Assembly (NCBI GenBank): GCA_900177435.1
Contig: FXAI01000016.1
Coordinates: forward strand, 13,551 to 77,550
Direction of reading: 5' to 3'
DNA length: 64,000 bases
Origin: Alteromonadaceae bacterium Bs31
Lineage (GTDB): Bacteria > Pseudomonadota > Gammaproteobacteria > Pseudomonadales > Cellvibrionaceae
Positions within the stretch are counted from its first letter, which is position 1. Each line of letters opens with the position of its first letter. The notes under the pieces are model-generated. The model was given only the letters and a program-made list of their open reading frames with translations. It did not search any database and was not told the DNA's origin. The position numbers and the translations under genes were made by a program. Positions 16,796 to 26,610 of the stretch are shown piece after piece.

Positions 16796-18316
16796 TCATT
16801 CGTCGTTATTAATACCCACCATGGCGTTGTCGTTGGGCCACAATGTTTGTTGCTTGGCTCTCACATTGTCGTTACGCGCCTGATCCAGTTTTGCCAGATA
16901 ACTGGTGTCGACATCTGCGGTAATGTACTCCCCGGTAAACACGGAGCAATCGAACTGAGGAATTTCCGGGTTGCCTTCACCAGAGGCGGCGATGAGATCT
17001 TTAATGTCTTGATAGATCAGCCAGTCTGCACCAATTTCCTTGCATACTTCTGCTGCACTGCGCCCATGTGCAATAAGTTCACTGGCAGAGGGCATATCTA
17101 TGCCATATACATTGGGGTACTGCACCGCCGGTGAAGCCGATGCGAAATAAACCTTAGCGGCACCTGCGTCGCGGGCCATCTGAATAATTTGCTGACAGGT
17201 GGTACCGCGCACAATGGAGTCATCCACCAGCATTACATTTTTATCCCGAAACTCCAGGTCGATAACGTTGAGTTTCTGCCTAACAGATTTGCGGCGCATT
17301 TGCTGGCCGGGCATGATAAACGTTCGACCAATATAGCGATTTTTAACCAAGCCCTCGCGAAACTTAACACCAAGCACATGGGCCATGGCCTGACCTGCCA
17401 CTCGACTGCTGTCCGGGATAGGGATAACCACATCGATATCGTGGTCCGGCCGTTCGCGCAATATTTTCTCCGCAAGTTTTTCTCCCTGGCGAAGACGAGC
17501 TTTGTACACCGAAACACCATCCATAATGGAGTCTGGCCGAGCGAAATAGACATGCTCAAAAATACAGGGGCTGTAGCTAACATTTTCTGCGCACTGAAGG
17601 GAGTGAAGCTGACCATCCGCAGAAATAAAAATGCATTCCCCGGGAGCAACATCACGCTGGAGCTTGAAACCGAGCACGTCGAGCGCAACACTTTCTGAAG
17701 CGATCATATATTCACGACCGCGGGTAGTGTCTCGGTAACCAAACACCAGTGGACGAATACCGTTGGGATCCCGAAACGCAAATACACCGTAGTTAGAGAT
17801 CATACCAACCACGGCGTAGCCGCCTTTCACTCGGCGATGAACACCTTTTGCCGCCTGGAAAACATCATCCGCCTCGGGCTTTATTTTGCCTTGCAATTGC
17901 AACTCATGAGCAAAGACATTCAATAAAACTTCGGAATCTGAATCGGTATTCAGGTGGCGTAAATCGGCTTTAAACAGGTCTTCGCGCAAGTTTTCGGCAT
18001 TGGTTAAATTACCGTTATGCGCCATCGCTATTCCGTAGGGTGAGTTCACGTAAAATGGCTGCGCCAGCGCCGGGCCGGTGCTACCGGCAGTAGGGTAGCG
18101 CACATGGCCCAGACCCATATTGCCCACAAGACGCTGCATGTGTCGGCTGCGGAATACATCCTTAACAAGGCCCACCGCTTTCTGTTGGGCAAACTTGCCA
18201 TTGTGGCAAGTCATAATGCCCGCGGCGTCCTGCCCCCTGTGCTGCAGCATGGTAAGTGCATCATAGAGAGAAAGATTAACATCGCCCTTACCGACGATTC
18301 CGACAATACCGCACAT
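16796..18316 (-). CDS. purF: Amidophosphoribosyltransferase
   Basis: PurF converts PRPP and glutamine to 5-phosphoribosylamine, the first committed step of purine synthesis. It has 506 residues. The class II glutaminase begins [12 protein letters not shown], leaving Cys2 as the N-terminal nucleophile after Met removal, with [23 protein letters not shown] and AHNGNLTNA. The phosphoribosyltransferase half has [32 protein letters not shown] and the PRPP loop [17 protein letters not shown]. The C-terminal [14 protein letters not shown] is typical. It lies 74 bp downstream of cvpA. Confidence 0.97.
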   Translation of the reverse strand: MCGIVGIVGKGDVNLSLYDALTMLQHRGQDAAGIMTCHNGKFAQQKAVGLVKDVFRSRHMQRLVGNMGLGHVRYPTAGSTGPALAQPFYVNSPYGIAMAHNGNLTNAENLREDLFKADLRHLNTDSDSEVLLNVFAHELQLQGKIKPEADDVFQAAKGVHRRVKGGYAVVGMISNYGVFAFRDPNGIRPLVFGYRDTTRGREYMIASESVALDVLGFKLQRDVAPGECIFISADGQLHSLQCAENVSYSPCIFEHVYFARPDSIMDGVSVYKARLRQGEKLAEKILRERPDHDIDVVIPIPDSSRVAGQAMAHVLGVKFREGLVKNRYIGRTFIMPGQQMRRKSVRQKLNVIDLEFRDKNVMLVDDSIVRGTTCQQIIQMARDAGAAKVYFASASPAVQYPNVYGIDMPSASELIAHGRSAAEVCKEIGADWLIYQDIKDLIAASGEGNPEIPQFDCSVFTGEYITADVDTSYLAKLDQARNDNVRAKQQTLWPNDNAMVGINNDE

Positions 18317-18390
18317 AACGTCTACGCCTCAAAAATCTATGGCGGTAACTCTTAAAGAGCATTCCGCGTGCCTGCCGAGAACAGGCGGGA

Positions 18391-18891
18391 TCAGCTGTTT
18401 AACAAAGCACCAACAGCCGAGGTAAATTCTCTTGCCGCAGCGCGACACCAGCCTTCAAATTCCATTAGGTGGGGAATCAAAGCCGATTCGCTCCACCACT
18501 TGTCTTCATCAATGGGCACTATACCCGGCAGCACCAGCAATATCGCCATAACAACAATAAAGCCCCGCACCATACCAAATATCATGCCGAATAAACGATC
18601 AGTACCACCAAGCCCTGTCATACGCACCAGCTCGCTCACAAGGTAGTTCACCATCGCCCCAACTATGAGTGTAGCGGCAAACAGGATGGCAAATGAGACC
18701 ATATCGCGAACAGAGGGCGTACTGATTTGTTCAGTCAGCAGAGAGGAAAGTTGTTCACCAAAAGTCATGGCAACGATAAATGCAAGCACCCAGTTGGCCA
18801 TGGAGAGAGCTTCTTTTACAAAGCCGCGTTTCAGACTAATTAGACTGGATACCACCAAGATAGCAATTATTACCCAATCAGCCCAATTCAT
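18391..18891 (-). CDS. cvpA: CvpA family membrane protein
   Basis: 166 residues with four membrane helices: WADWVIIAILVVSSLISLKRG, ALSMANWVLAFIVAMTFG, VSFAILFAATLIVGAMVNYL and the region GMIFGMVRGFIVVMAILLVL. The motif GGTDRLFGMIFGMVRG is the CvpA signature. CvpA was named for colicin V production and is linked to envelope stress tolerance; molecular function is unclear. It is directly upstream of purF, as in E. coli and Pseudomonas. The 5' side is a 149-bp divergent region shared with the receiver-TPR gene. Confidence 0.93.
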   Translation of the reverse strand: MNWADWVIIAILVVSSLISLKRGFVKEALSMANWVLAFIVAMTFGEQLSSLLTEQISTPSVRDMVSFAILFAATLIVGAMVNYLVSELVRMTGLGGTDRLFGMIFGMVRGFIVVMAILLVLPGIVPIDEDKWWSESALIPHLMEFEGWCRAAAREFTSAVGALLNS

Positions 18892-19040
18892 TGGTATTCA
18901 ATCTCGAAGTCTGCGAAAGAGCGGCAATTCTATCAGAGCTACAGATAAATCCGAAAGAAAAGCTGCGCGCCAGTTTCACAAATCGGTGTATGCACTGAAT
19001 TGAGCTACACTTTTGGAATAACCACCTAATTGTGCAGTCG

Positions 19041-20693
19041 ATGAAGCAGATCGAAATAATCAAGACTTATGGCCAGAAACGCTGCCTTGTGGTGGATGAT
19101 GTGCCGGATATACGTGCAACATTAAAGCGTATTCTGGTGGATTTTGGCTCCCGTAGTGTAGATACAGCCGGCAACGCCGAAGAAGCTATCGATCTTTGCC
19201 AGCGGCATCAGTACGATATTGTCATTTCCGATTACAACCTGGGAACAGGAAAAACCGGTCAACAGCTGCTGGAAGAGCTGCGTTTTAATGGTTTACTGAA
19301 AAATACCGCCCTGTACGTAATTATCACCGCAGAAAGTGCCAGTCAGTATGTGCTGCACGCACTGGAATACCAACCTGACGATTATTTAAGCAAGCCGTTT
19401 AACAGAGATAGCTTGCGCCCTCGCCTGGACCAGGCACTTCTGAAAAACGAAGCCTTGCTCGAAGCGAAAAAAGCCCTCGACCTGAAGAAACCCGCTCGGG
19501 CTGTACTCGCCTGCGAGAAAGTCCTTAAAAACAAAGGGCGCTACGCAAACGATGCGCGCAAAATGCTGGGGGAGCTGCTTATCGGTTTGCGGCAATACGA
19601 TCAGGCCCTGGGGGTCTATCAGCAACTACCGGAAGAGCGCAGGCCTCTATGGGCGGCTATCGGCATTGCGCGCGTTAAATTCGGCTTACAGCAGTATCAG
19701 CAGGCGATTGATGATCTAAACGGTATTATTGCCGATAACCCTCGTTGCGTTGAAGCTCACGATCTGCTGGCACAAATATACCAAGCCGACAACAATACCG
19801 CTCAGGCCCAGCAGGCTTTGATCGATGCAGTTAAGATTTCCCCCTTATCCACAGAAAGGCAACGAGAAATGGGGCGGGTTAGCCACGCAGCCGGAGATGA
19901 GCTGGCAGCTGTTCATGCCTATCGCGCAGCCCTCAAGCACAGCCGCAATTCCTGCCACGAAAGCCCCGAAGATTATCTCTTTCTATCACGCGGCCTTTGC
20001 CAACTGATTCGTGATGGCAACGGTGAAGCGAATCGCCTCACCGAAGAAACACTGGACACCCTAAAAGCAGTAGAGAAACGCTTTGGCACCCAGCCTGTGG
20101 TAAAAATGCACGGTAAGCTTTTGCAAGCAGACCTCGCTCACCTCAATAAACGGGAGGAGAAAGCCAAGAAAGCGACCGAAGAAGCCCTTGCCATCCACAG
20201 TGAGATGCGCTTCAGCGCCATCCAAAACACCTCGACAGAACTCAGTATTGAATGTGCCCGCGCCTTTATGGAACTGGGGGAATACGATGCCGGAGAACAA
20301 CTGCTGCAGGAACTTGCACGCATCAACGAAGACCCGGAAATTGCCGTTCAGATCGACAAACTACTGCGCGAACCACTAACAAAGGAAGGCGTTCAATACG
20401 CCGCAAAGCTGAACAAACAGGGCATTGGCTTTTATCAGCAAGAGCAATACGATGCAGCCATCGAGGCTTTTATGAACGTGCTGCGCGAGCTGCCAAACCA
20501 TGTAGGCCTGAACTTAAACCTAATTCAGGCCATTATCAGTAAGAACAAGGGTAAGGAAATTAGCGATGCAGAAGTAGAAACCATCGCCCACAGTTTTCAA
20601 CGCGTGGGCACAATAGCCCCCTCCTCAAGCTACAGCGGCCGCTATGACTACCTTACTCGTCAGTATCAACGCCTGATTAAAGCTTCTGTTTAA
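19041..20693 (+). CDS. Response regulator with receiver domain and TPR repeats
   Basis: 550 residues. The receiver domain covers residues 12-130: acidic pair VVDD (Asp19-Asp20), phosphoacceptor Asp64 in VISDYNLG, the Thr in YVIITAESAS and the Lys in DDYLSKPFN. The rest is helical tetratricopeptide repeats (KPARAVLACEKVLKNKG, QYQQAIDDLNGIIADNPRCV, AQQALIDAVKISP ... YDAAIEAFMNVLRELPNHVG). There is no DNA-binding or enzymatic output domain, so it should act by protein contact, like V. cholerae VieB-type proteins. No histidine kinase is adjacent. A GTG three codons upstream (19032) is an alternative start. It is divergent from cvpA and followed 22 bp later by the TauE/SafE gene. Confidence 0.87.
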   Translation: MKQIEIIKTYGQKRCLVVDDVPDIRATLKRILVDFGSRSVDTAGNAEEAIDLCQRHQYDIVISDYNLGTGKTGQQLLEELRFNGLLKNTALYVIITAESASQYVLHALEYQPDDYLSKPFNRDSLRPRLDQALLKNEALLEAKKALDLKKPARAVLACEKVLKNKGRYANDARKMLGELLIGLRQYDQALGVYQQLPEERRPLWAAIGIARVKFGLQQYQQAIDDLNGIIADNPRCVEAHDLLAQIYQADNNTAQAQQALIDAVKISPLSTERQREMGRVSHAAGDELAAVHAYRAALKHSRNSCHESPEDYLFLSRGLCQLIRDGNGEANRLTEETLDTLKAVEKRFGTQPVVKMHGKLLQADLAHLNKREEKAKKATEEALAIHSEMRFSAIQNTSTELSIECARAFMELGEYDAGEQLLQELARINEDPEIAVQIDKLLREPLTKEGVQYAAKLNKQGIGFYQQEQYDAAIEAFMNVLRELPNHVGLNLNLIQAIISKNKGKEISDAEVETIAHSFQRVGTIAPSSSYSGRYDYLTRQYQRLIKASV

Positions 20694-20715
20694 TCCCTGA
20701 AACATTCGAGTTATT

Positions 20716-21762
20716 ATGCGGCACCTGAGAAAAACGCCGTATATGTATAAAATCAAGCCGCCAAATAAAAACCAGCTTTTCACCGCTACTCTCTTTCTAC
20801 TTGCCCTTGGCCTGTATTTTTTGATATTTGGATCAGCGTTCTTTGCACACTTAAAAATGCCCGAAGCGTTAATAGCCCCAATAATGGCACTGGGCTCTTT
20901 TGTTGCCGGCTCGACCTTTCTCGGTGGTGGCGCTGTTGCATTTCCCGCCGTAACAAAAATTTTACACAGCGACCCCAACACGGCAAAAACATTTTCCCTG
21001 GCTATTCAAAGCGTAGGCATGAGTTCTGCCAGCGTTTACATTTTAATGCGCGTGCGAATTATTCCGTGGCGGTTCTTTTATTATTTTTTACCAGGTATGG
21101 CTATTGGCTTACTTCTATCGCTCGTCGTATTAGATGTATTAATAACACCCAACGACCTGCGTATTAGTTTCACCTTGTTTATTCTGGTTTTTCTATTGGT
21201 CTATTTGTGGGCTTTTAGCAATAAAGACAAACACTACACAGACCTCGGCCCTCTTAAGCTGATGGATAAAAACCTAATTATTAAAGCAGGTTTACTGGGC
21301 GGTGTGCTCTCTGGCTGCCTGGGCTCAGGTGCAGACCTTGTTGGCTTTTGTATTCTGGCATTGTATTTCAGGCTGGACCTTAAACTGGCCACGCAAACAT
21401 CGGTTATCTTGATGGCCATAACATCTTTGCTTGGAGTAGTACTTCAAGGCTTTGTTTTTACTGAGCTTGATCAAGATGTAAAACATCTTTGGTTGTTAGC
21501 GGCACCTATTGTTATTATCGGCGCACCACTGGGAGCGGTTTTTTGTCGAAGAGTTACCACCCGTAGCCTACTCATATTTATTAGTACCATTGTTGCCACC
21601 GAAGTCATATCAACACTAATACTGGTACCTATAAATCTCTCACATACGCCCTACTATTTTGCCCTGACACTTTTCTCGCTATTGCTGCTTTTAGGCTTGC
21701 ATCGGGCAAGCAAGCGAAAAGTTCATAAGGCACAACACGAATTTCGTGAAGACGATATTTAA
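20716..21762 (+). CDS. TauE/SafE family permease
   Basis: 348 residues with eight or nine membrane helices. The TauE/SafE pattern is two pseudo-repeats with small-residue-rich motifs: GSFVAGSTFLGGGAVAFPAV near residue 55 and GLLGGVLSGCLGSGADLVGF near 195. The family moves sulfite, sulfonates or other organic anions; the substrate here is unknown. A later ATG at 20743 is a possible start, as the first ten residues are polar. It ends only 4 bp from the convergent SPOR gene with no terminator visible. With the receiver-TPR gene it interrupts the usual dedD-cvpA adjacency. Confidence 0.87.
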   Translation: MRHLRKTPYMYKIKPPNKNQLFTATLFLLALGLYFLIFGSAFFAHLKMPEALIAPIMALGSFVAGSTFLGGGAVAFPAVTKILHSDPNTAKTFSLAIQSVGMSSASVYILMRVRIIPWRFFYYFLPGMAIGLLLSLVVLDVLITPNDLRISFTLFILVFLLVYLWAFSNKDKHYTDLGPLKLMDKNLIIKAGLLGGVLSGCLGSGADLVGFCILALYFRLDLKLATQTSVILMAITSLLGVVLQGFVFTELDQDVKHLWLLAAPIVIIGAPLGAVFCRRVTTRSLLIFISTIVATEVISTLILVPINLSHTPYYFALTLFSLLLLLGLHRASKRKVHKAQHEFREDDI

Positions 21763-21766
21763 TGCG

Positions 21767-22285
21767 CTAGGGCACAAATTTTAGAACTATCGAGTTAACC
21801 TTGAATTTTTCGTCAATGACTTTTTTTGCCTCTGCTACTTTCCGCTTGTCCAGATTCGGCCCAACAAATAAGCGCCTCATGGTGCCTTTATCGGTTTTTA
21901 TGGGCCTGATATAGGCCAAGTAACCCATTTTGATCAGCTCGTCGCGCTTTTCCTCGGCATGCGCTTCATAGCGGTAGCTCGCCACTTGCAACACCCAGCT
22001 ATTTGGAGTGCCATCCACCGCAAGCACAGGTTCAACGGGTGCATCCGCCACTTCCTGCTTTTCGTCAGGAATAAACATCGTTTCACCGGAAGGTGCCGCC
22101 TCTTCGACGCGAGGTAATGCGGCCACTGGTATTTCAATGGTTTCTATTACCGGCGCCGGGGGGATTTGAGTCCTTTTATCCAAGGGCTCGATGCGTTCTC
22201 GATCAAACACAACAGGAATAAAAACCACGCCAACGGCGATCAATACGAAGGCACCCACAATACGTTGTTTTAAGCCGTCATCCAC
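21767..22285 (-). CDS. dedD: SPOR-domain cell-division protein (DedD-like)
   Basis: 172 residues: a short cytoplasmic start (MDDGLKQRIVG), one membrane helix at about 10-26 (AFVLIAVGVVFIPVVFD), a Pro/Glu/Ala-rich periplasmic linker, and a SPOR domain at about 92-170 (NSWVLQVASYRYEAHAEEKR, GYLAYIRPIKTDKGTMRRLF, VGPNLDKRKVAEAK). SPOR domains bind denuded septal peptidoglycan. The start is a GTG that overlaps the folC stop by one base (TAGTG), so translation is likely coupled. The position after folC is conserved in gammaproteobacteria. Confidence 0.9.
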   Translation of the reverse strand: MDDGLKQRIVGAFVLIAVGVVFIPVVFDRERIEPLDKRTQIPPAPVIETIEIPVAALPRVEEAAPSGETMFIPDEKQEVADAPVEPVLAVDGTPNSWVLQVASYRYEAHAEEKRDELIKMGYLAYIRPIKTDKGTMRRLFVGPNLDKRKVAEAKKVIDEKFKVNSIVLKFVP

Positions 22286-23607
22286 TAAACATCACCTGCC
22301 TTATTGCAATGTGCACCTAAAAACGCTTTCGCAGCTGCAACGGTAAAAAAAGAACCAAAGATAATAATATTTTCTGAAACGGCGTCTTCTATCAAAGGCG
22401 CAAGCACTGTTTCAAGCTTGGGGGCCATTGTAATCAAATCGTCCTCAACGCCCAACGACTTAAGTACTTTTGCAAGATCTTCTGGCGATGCCGCACGCGG
22501 ATTATCCTCCAAAGCCAAACAGTTCCAATGAGTGATTAATGGCATCAATGGTTCTAGGGTTGCGGCAAGGTCTTTATCAGCCATTAGAGCCACGAGCGCG
22601 TTAAATTGCCTGTCTGGCCATTTTGCACGCAGCCGTTCAGCCAATAGCCTGGCAGCAGCGGGATTATGGGCCACATCGAAGGCGACAACATTGTCAGCAA
22701 GAAAAACAGCGCTTAATCTGCCATCGAGCTTTACCTCACTTAAGGTCGCGCCCGTGCAAGCGTCAAGTTCAAAGCCGAGTATAGAAAAAGCCTGGGCAGC
22801 CGCCGCAAGGCTGGCGACTGGCAGTTGTGCGCCACCGTCAACGAAAGAAATCTCTGCGCTACCACCTTCAACACAGCGGTAGTAAATACCACCGTATGAG
22901 GGCGCGGTGAGTTCGCCAAAATCCTGGTCGAAAAAATAGGGCTTGGTCTGGAGCTTTTTTGCGGTATCAAGCAGGGTAAGCGGAGCTTGTTTATCGGCAC
23001 AGACAAAAGGTATGCCCTGCCGAAGGATTCCTGCTTTTTCGTAGGCAATGGCTTCACGCGTATCCCCTAACCAACTTTGGTGATCAAGGTCAATGGAGGT
23101 GATTATGGCCACATCCGGATCGACACAATTGACCGCATCCAACCGCCCTCCGAGCCCTACTTCCAATAAATAGTAATCCACCGCTTGCTGTTTAAATATC
23201 AGCAGGGCGGCCAGGGTGCCGAATTCAAAATAACTTAGAGAAATATCAGCTCTGGCTTGATTAATTTGCTCAAACGCCCAGCAGATATCATCATCAGCAA
23301 GCTCACAAGCATTCACTTTTATCCGCTCGTTGTAGCGCAGTAAATGGGGAGAGGTAAAAGCACCAACTGATTCACCCTTGCTGACTAGCAGTGCTTCCAA
23401 GGCTGCCACACAACTACCCTTGCCATTGGTACCGGCAACTGTAATTATTTTTGGGGCTTGGGCACCTGCAGATCTTTGCATCAGATCTGCAAGGCCGAGG
23501 TTTTTGGCTACGGCACTGACTCTATCGAGACCCAGTTCAATTTCCGTAGGATGAAGCTGTTCAAGCCAGCTGAGCCACTCTTTCAGAGAAGAGTTGCGAT
23601 GAAGCAT
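22285..23607 (-). CDS. folC: Bifunctional dihydrofolate / folylpolyglutamate synthase
   Basis: 440 residues. FolC adds glutamate to dihydropteroate and then to tetrahydrofolates using ATP. Landmarks are KEWLSWLEQLHPTEIELGLDRV at the N-terminus, the Mur-ligase P-loop TVAGTNGKGSCVAALE (about residue 58), FTSPHLLRYNERIKVN, YYLLEVGLGGRLDAVN, TSIDLDHQSWLGDTREAIAY with the following EKAGI, and FDVAHNPAAARLLA in the C-terminal domain. Length is normal. It lies 25 bp downstream of accD and overlaps dedD by one base. Confidence 0.96.
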   Translation of the reverse strand: MLHRNSSLKEWLSWLEQLHPTEIELGLDRVSAVAKNLGLADLMQRSAGAQAPKIITVAGTNGKGSCVAALEALLVSKGESVGAFTSPHLLRYNERIKVNACELADDDICWAFEQINQARADISLSYFEFGTLAALLIFKQQAVDYYLLEVGLGGRLDAVNCVDPDVAIITSIDLDHQSWLGDTREAIAYEKAGILRQGIPFVCADKQAPLTLLDTAKKLQTKPYFFDQDFGELTAPSYGGIYYRCVEGGSAEISFVDGGAQLPVASLAAAAQAFSILGFELDACTGATLSEVKLDGRLSAVFLADNVVAFDVAHNPAAARLLAERLRAKWPDRQFNALVALMADKDLAATLEPLMPLITHWNCLALEDNPRAASPEDLAKVLKSLGVEDDLITMAPKLETVLAPLIEDAVSENIIIFGSFFTVAAAKAFLGAHCNKAGDV

Positions 23608-23632
23608 TGTTATATCAATCTCAAAACAAGCA

Positions 23633-24502
23633 CTAGGCCGCAGGTTCGGGCAAACGCATAAACTTCGCTAACAAAGAAGCAACTCGATCTCGCATGTCTC
23701 TACGATGAATAATCATATCTATTGCACCGTGTTCGAGAAGAAATTCACTGCGCTGAAAACCCTTTGGCAATTTCTGGCGAATAGTCTGTTCGATAATATT
23801 CGGCCCTGCAAACCCTGCTCGCGCACCAGGTTCAGCGGCGTTGATATCACCCAACAAAGCGAGGCTGGCAGATACACCGCCATAGACGGGGTCAGTCATA
23901 ACGGAGACAAACGGAATGCCTTGCATCTTCATTCGTTCAATAACAGCACTGGTTTTTGCCATTTGCATTAGCGATATCAATGCTTCCTGCATTCTTGCGC
24001 CACCGGTGGCAGAAAAGCAGACATAGGGTATGCGCTCTTCCAAAGCAACTTGCGCCGCGCGGGTAAATTTCTCGCCTACCGCGTAGCCCATTGAACCGCC
24101 GTGAAAAGCAAATTCAAAAGCACTGGCGACAATTGGCATCTCTTTCAAGTTACCTTTCATTGCAACCAGGGCGTCTTTTTCACCAGTCGACTTCTGTGCC
24201 GTACTCAAGCGATCTTTATATTTTTTTACATCTTTAAATTTTAATCGGTCTACTGGCAGAACATCTGTCGCGAGTTCTTCACGGTCATCCAAATCAAGGA
24301 ATATGTCCAGGCGACGCCGTGCACCAATACGCATGTGGTGATCGCACTTGGGGCAAACATCCAGTTCTTTTTCCAGCTCTGGACGGTACAACACTGCCGC
24401 GCACTTGGAGCACTTTTTCCACAAGCCTTCAGGCACTTTGCTGGATGCACGAGCACCTTGAGACCGCGCTGCTGAAGGAACTATCTTTTCTAACCAGCTC
24501 AT
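23633..24502 (-). CDS. accD: Acetyl-CoA carboxylase carboxyltransferase subunit beta
   Basis: AccD pairs with AccA to transfer the carboxyl from biotin to acetyl-CoA, the first step in fatty-acid synthesis. The 289-residue protein has the N-terminal zinc ribbon ([20 protein letters not shown], then DVCPKCDHH), and the crotonase-fold core [58 protein letters not shown] and [22 protein letters not shown] lies upstream of the ATG. It sits between trpA and folC, the arrangement typical of many proteobacteria. Confidence 0.97.
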   Translation of the reverse strand: MSWLEKIVPSAARSQGARASSKVPEGLWKKCSKCAAVLYRPELEKELDVCPKCDHHMRIGARRRLDIFLDLDDREELATDVLPVDRLKFKDVKKYKDRLSTAQKSTGEKDALVAMKGNLKEMPIVASAFEFAFHGGSMGYAVGEKFTRAAQVALEERIPYVCFSATGGARMQEALISLMQMAKTSAVIERMKMQGIPFVSVMTDPVYGGVSASLALLGDINAAEPGARAGFAGPNIIEQTIRQKLPKGFQRSEFLLEHGAIDMIIHRRDMRDRVASLLAKFMRLPEPAA

Positions 24503-24514
24503 AATTCTTTTCTC

Positions 24515-25324
24515 TTAAAGTTCGTCCAGGCCTTTTCTTATTGGCTTGATGAGAGATGCAAGGTGGTCGCATATTGACTTAAGATCATGGCTCTCACCTT
24601 CCCCCATAGCCTTAACCAAAAGGCTGCCTACTACTACACCATCTGATACGGCGCCGATGGCCTTAGCCGTGTCTTTGTCTTTGATGCCAAAGCCGACTAA
24701 CACAGGTAAGCCCGTATATTTACGAATCTGCTCCACTTTTTGCTGCACTGAAGTGACATCTAAATGCCCTGCTCCGGTCACCCCTTTTAACGATACATAA
24801 TAAACGAAGCCGCCTGCCAGGGCAGTTATATCCGCCATGCGAGCTTCCGTTGTCGTTGGCGCAATAAGGAAAATATTCTCCAGACCCTGTTGCTTCAATT
24901 CTACATTAAGCGCTTCAGCTTCTTCAGGAGGCAGGTCAACCGTAAGAAGGCCATCTACCCCGGCCTTTGCAGCACTGCTAGCCAGCTTACTGTAGCCCAT
25001 TCGCTCAATGGGATTAGCATAGCCCATTAGCACCACCGGAGTGTGCTTGTTATTTTGCCGAAACTGGCTCACAAGCTCCATGGCGTTGGTTAAGCTGGCA
25101 CCGTTTGCCAGAGCGCGCTCATGGCCGCGCTGAATGACTGGCCCCTCTGCCATGGGGTCGGAAAAGGGTATGCCCAGCTCGATGATGTCCGCCCCCTCTT
25201 CTACCAACCTGTGCATGGACGGCAAAGTATGCTCAAGGCCTGGGTCACCATGCACAATGTATGTAACAAGCGCTTTGCGCCCTTCCTGCTTGCAAGCTTG
25301 CAGGCACTGACTAATTCTGTTCAC
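24515..25324 (-). CDS. trpA: Tryptophan synthase alpha chain
   Basis: TrpA cleaves indole-3-glycerol phosphate to indole and glyceraldehyde 3-phosphate, passing indole to TrpB. The 269-residue TIM barrel shows ALVTYIVHGDPGLEHTLPSM, the catalytic Glu in ADIIELGIPFSDPMAEGPVI, the catalytic Asp in AGVDGLLTVDLPPEEAE, LIAPTTTEAR and YVSLKGVTGAG, with GFGIKDKDTAKAIG in the phosphate site. The start is a GTG with AGAGGGG upstream. The first catalytic loop has YIVHGDP where most orthologues have TAGDP-type; this is a common variant. It is 12 bp before accD and 65 bp after trpB. Confidence 0.96.
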   Translation of the reverse strand: MNRISQCLQACKQEGRKALVTYIVHGDPGLEHTLPSMHRLVEEGADIIELGIPFSDPMAEGPVIQRGHERALANGASLTNAMELVSQFRQNNKHTPVVLMGYANPIERMGYSKLASSAAKAGVDGLLTVDLPPEEAEALNVELKQQGLENIFLIAPTTTEARMADITALAGGFVYYVSLKGVTGAGHLDVTSVQQKVEQIRKYTGLPVLVGFGIKDKDTAKAIGAVSDGVVVGSLLVKAMGEGESHDLKSICDHLASLIKPIRKGLDEL

Positions 25325-25389
25325 TCACGCCCCTCTATTTATTCAAATGTGCGTTGTTTAATACGCGCTGTATTTTCTAGTTCTAAATT

Positions 25390-26610
25390 TTAAACTTCTA
25401 TGCCATCAATTTTGGCCACCGTTAGAATATCTTTGTCACCCCGGCCCGATAAATTAACCACGATGATTTCATCTTTGCCCATAGTCGGCGCCAGTTTTTC
25501 GGCATAAGCAACCGCGTGACTGGACTCAAGCGCCGGCATTATGCCCTCGATTTTTGTCAGGCTTCTAAAAGAGGCCATTGCCTCATCATCATTGATGGCT
25601 ACGTAGTCAACTCGGCCGGTATCTTTTAACCAGGAATGTTCTGGCCCTACACCGGGATAATCGAGGCCCGCTGATACTGAGTGAGTTTCTATGATCTGGC
25701 CGTTTTCATCTTCCATTAAATACGTTCGGTTGCCGTGCAATATACCGGGCACACCGTCATTCAAGGGAGCCGCATGCTTGCCGGTCTCAACACCATAGCC
25801 TCCCGCTTCTACACCGTACATTTTTACGCTTTGATCATTTAGAAAGGGGTGAAATAAACCGATGGCGTTGGATCCACCACCAACACAGGCCACCAGGGCA
25901 TCTGGCAATCTACCCGCTTGTGCGAGACATTGTGCACGGGCTTCGCGACCGATCACACACTGGAAATCTCTTACCAACTGGGGATAAGGGTGCGGTCCGG
26001 CCACGGTACCGATTATGTAGAAGGTGTCGTCCACATTGGTAACCCAGTCGCGCATAGCTTCGTTCATGGCGTCCTTCAGCGTTTTTGAGCCAGAGGTCAC
26101 TGGAACCACCGTTGCGCCCAGTAATTTCATGCGATAAACGTTGAGCGCCTGTCGCTGTACGTCCTCTGCCCCCATATAGACAACGCACTCGAGTCCCAGC
26201 CGCGCAGCCACCGTTGCAGTTGCAACGCCGTGCTGACCCGCTCCGGTTTCTGCAATTACCCGGGTTTTACCCGTATGCTTGGCTAACAGTGCCTGGCCGA
26301 TAGTATTGTTAATTTTGTGCGCACCGGTATGGTTTAAATCTTCTCGCTTGAGGTAAACCTGAGCACCGCCGAGTTTTTCGCTTAAATGCTCTGCCAGGTA
26401 AAGAGGTGAAGGGCGCCCTACGTAATGAGCCAGATCTTTGTCGAACTCTGCAAGAAATTCTGGATCATCTTTCACTCGACTGTAAATTTCCTGAAGCTCG
26501 TCCAGGGCGTGCATGAGTGTTTCTGAGACAAATCGTCCACCAAAAATCCCAAAATGCCCTTTCTCATCAGGCATGGCCGAGTAATCTATATTTTTTACTT
26601 CTGTACTCAC
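25390..26610 (-). CDS. trpB: Tryptophan synthase beta chain
   Basis: TrpB joins indole and serine to form tryptophan with PLP. 406 residues. Signatures are [16 protein letters not shown], the PLP lysine in [55 protein letters not shown] and LSGRGDKDI. It starts with GTG; the GTGA overlap with the trpF stop implies translational coupling. The order trpF-trpB-trpA on one strand inserts the last steps of the pathway next to accD-folC. No leader peptide or attenuator is visible. Confidence 0.97.
   Translation of the reverse strand: MSTEVKNIDYSAMPDEKGHFGIFGGRFVSETLMHALDELQEIYSRVKDDPEFLAEFDKDLAHYVGRPSPLYLAEHLSEKLGGAQVYLKREDLNHTGAHKINNTIGQALLAKHTGKTRVIAETGAGQHGVATATVAARLGLECVVYMGAEDVQRQALNVYRMKLLGATVVPVTSGSKTLKDAMNEAMRDWVTNVDDTFYIIGTVAGPHPYPQLVRDFQCVIGREARAQCLAQAGRLPDALVACVGGGSNAIGLFHPFLNDQSVKMYGVEAGGYGVETGKHAAPLNDGVPGILHGNRTYLMEDENGQIIETHSVSAGLDYPGVGPEHSWLKDTGRVDYVAINDDEAMASFRSLTKIEGIMPALESSHAVAYAEKLAPTMGKDEIIVVNLSGRGDKDILTVAKIDGIEV

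Noticed and set aside
17189-17698. 169-residue plus-strand ORF antisense to purF
   Set aside because: Shadow of a highly conserved enzyme; no motif and no ribosome site.
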